Assembly: GCA_000434835.1 (NCBI GenBank)
Contig: FR881479.1
Coordinates: forward strand, 1-5,479
DNA length: 5,479 bases
Direction of reading: 5' to 3'
Source: Clostridium sp. CAG:594
GTDB lineage: Bacteria > Bacillota_I > Bacilli_A > RF39 > UBA660
Under the pieces are notes generated by a model that saw nothing but the letters and a program-made list of their open reading frames with translations, made no database searches and had not been told where the DNA came from. Shown piece after piece: positions 4,986 to 5,479 of this stretch (position 1 is the first letter of the stretch; the number at the start of each line of letters is the position of its first letter). The position numbers and the translations under genes are program-made.

Positions 4986-5195
4986 ATGTGGGGAAATATT
5001 TTATGGTGCGTAATAGGTCTTATAGTAGGATTAGTTGTAGGATTTTTAGGTGCTCGTGCATTTATGAAAAAATACTTAAAGAAAAATCCACCAATAAATG
5101 AAAAAATGATAAAAATTATGATGCAACAAATGGGAAGAACACCAAGTCAAAAACAAATAAATCAAATGATGAAAGCAATGAACAGGGTACAATAA
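4986..5195 (+). CDS. yneF: YneF-family small membrane protein (UPF0154)
   Basis: This 69-residue protein has one N-terminal membrane helix (about residues 3-23, GNILWCVIGLIVGLVVGFLGA) and a conserved cytoplasmic part with YLKKNPPINEKMIKIMMQQM and PSQKQINQMMKAMN, which closely matches B. subtilis YneF (72 residues). The role of the family is not established. The ATG at 4986 is chosen because AGGA (4971-4974) lies 11 bases before it. An in-frame GTG at 4977 would add three residues, but it is only two bases from that ribosome site. It follows sirA by 47 bases, as in Bacillus. Confidence 0.93.
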   Translation: MWGNILWCVIGLIVGLVVGFLGARAFMKKYLKKNPPINEKMIKIMMQQMGRTPSQKQINQMMKAMNRVQ

Positions 5196-5213
5196 AAGGT
5201 TCAGTGCTTTTTT
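5194..5213 (+). terminator. Weak possible terminator after yneF
   Basis: AAAAG (5194-5198) can pair with CTTTT (5207-5211) around an 8-base loop, and a run of six Ts covers 5208-5213. The stem is short and AT-rich, so this is a weak candidate that overlaps the yneF stop codon. Confidence 0.3.
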
Positions 5214-5231
5214 CTTACATAAAAAAATCAG

Positions 5232-5248
5232 TGTAAACAATTTGTAAA
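5232..5248 (+). promoter_or_regulatory. WalR (YycF)-like operator
   Basis: TGTAAA (5232-5237), five bases, TGTAAA (5243-5248) fits the WalR consensus TGTWAH-N5-TGTWAH exactly. A third TGTAAA (5267-5272) touches the -35 of the following promoter, and AGTGTAAAC occurs twice (5230-5238, 5265-5273). WalR controls cell-envelope genes, in keeping with the secreted product downstream. PhoP-type boxes (TTTACA repeats on the minus strand) are an alternative reading. Confidence 0.5.
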
Positions 5249-5273
5249 AAACTTCAAAATTGAAAGTGTAAAC

Positions 5274-5304
5274 TTGACCTCTTATACAGGTTATATGGTA
5301 TTAT
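5274..5304 (+). promoter_or_regulatory. Promoter of the secreted-protein gene
   Basis: TTGACC (5274-5279) and TATTAT (5299-5304) are 19 bases apart. The long spacer is offset by TGG just before the -10 (5296-5298), an extended -10. Transcription would begin near 5311, about 30 bases before the ATG. Confidence 0.55.
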
Positions 5305-5341
5305 AAACAAGAAAGATAATAACAGTAAGGAAGATGAAAGA

Positions 5342-5479
5342 ATGGAAAAAGAAAGAAGAACAAAAGCACTAGTTATAGTAGTGTTATTAATAGTAGTTGC
5401 AGGTTTAACAGTTGCATTTGCAGCGCTATCAACTACACTAAATATAAATAGTACGGCATACTTAGATGCAGCAAAATGG
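5342..5479 (+). CDS. Secreted or surface protein, N-terminal part only (3' end outside window)
   Basis: Forty-six codons are visible from the ATG at 5342, which has AAGGAAG 8 bases upstream. The start MEKERRTK is basic and is followed by a hydrophobic stretch (about 9-28, ALVIVVLLIVVAGLTVAFAA), a signal peptide or anchor with a plausible cut after AFA. The next residues, ALSTTLNINSTAYLDAAKW, resemble the N-terminus of secreted beta-sandwich proteins of uncultured Firmicutes, related in style to SipW-dependent/TasA-like proteins (FAALSTTLNINGTA, then an AxWD segment). That link is from memory of the pattern and is moderate. The gene has its own promoter with WalR-like boxes and is not part of the yneF operon. 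The function cannot be read from the fragment. Confidence 0.7.
   Translation, partial: MEKERRTKALVIVVLLIVVAGLTVAFAALSTTLNINSTAYLDAAKW

Noticed and set aside
1..5479. CRISPR array, tRNA, rRNA or complete insertion sequence
   Set aside because: No spaced repeats, cloverleaf-type sequences or transposase motifs were seen on either strand.

Overview
The window is low-GC, AT-rich DNA from a Firmicutes-type genome. Its right two thirds keep the order known from Bacillus: lexA, a small SOS gene, tkt, sirA (yneE) and yneF. Bacillus also has yneB and ynzC in this stretch, and they are absent here. UGA reads as a normal stop and tryptophan is UGG, so this is not a genetic-code-4 Mollicute. An uncultured Bacilli lineage or a relative fits best, but the sequence alone does not fix the taxon.

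Positions 1-1500 look like an accessory or decaying region. The 3' part of a DinD-type gene runs in frame into the C-terminal nuclease domain of a YhcG/DUF1016 protein. That nuclease has lost its catalytic Glu (K in its place) and is frameshifted near 620. A 130-residue unrecognised protein follows, with its own extended -10 promoter. After it lies an apparent remnant of a ComEC-like metallo-beta-lactamase-fold protein. The block ends in intrinsic terminators, two of which overlap and serve opposite strands.

Positions 1536-2438 form an SOS module. LexA (minus strand) and a 47-residue single-pass membrane protein (plus strand) are transcribed divergently. Their two near-consensus promoters each carry or overlap a LexA box. 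The small protein sits where Bacillus has YneA and Staphylococcus has SosA, so it is a candidate SOS cell-division inhibitor of minimal size without a LysM domain.

Positions 2446-5195 hold transketolase with a strong own promoter, then a SirA homologue (inhibitor of DnaA at sporulation), then the small membrane protein YneF (UPF0154). A perfect Spo0A box (TGTCGAA on the minus strand) overlaps the presumed -35 of sirA, matching the known Spo0A control of sirA in B. subtilis.

The window ends in the signal-peptide region of a secreted or surface protein. Its promoter is preceded by TGTAAA-N5-TGTAAA, which fits the WalR (YycF) consensus, plus a third TGTAAA next to the -35. The standout observations are the mini SOS protein, the Spo0A-box/sirA pairing, the WalR-like site and the dinD-nuclease chimera.
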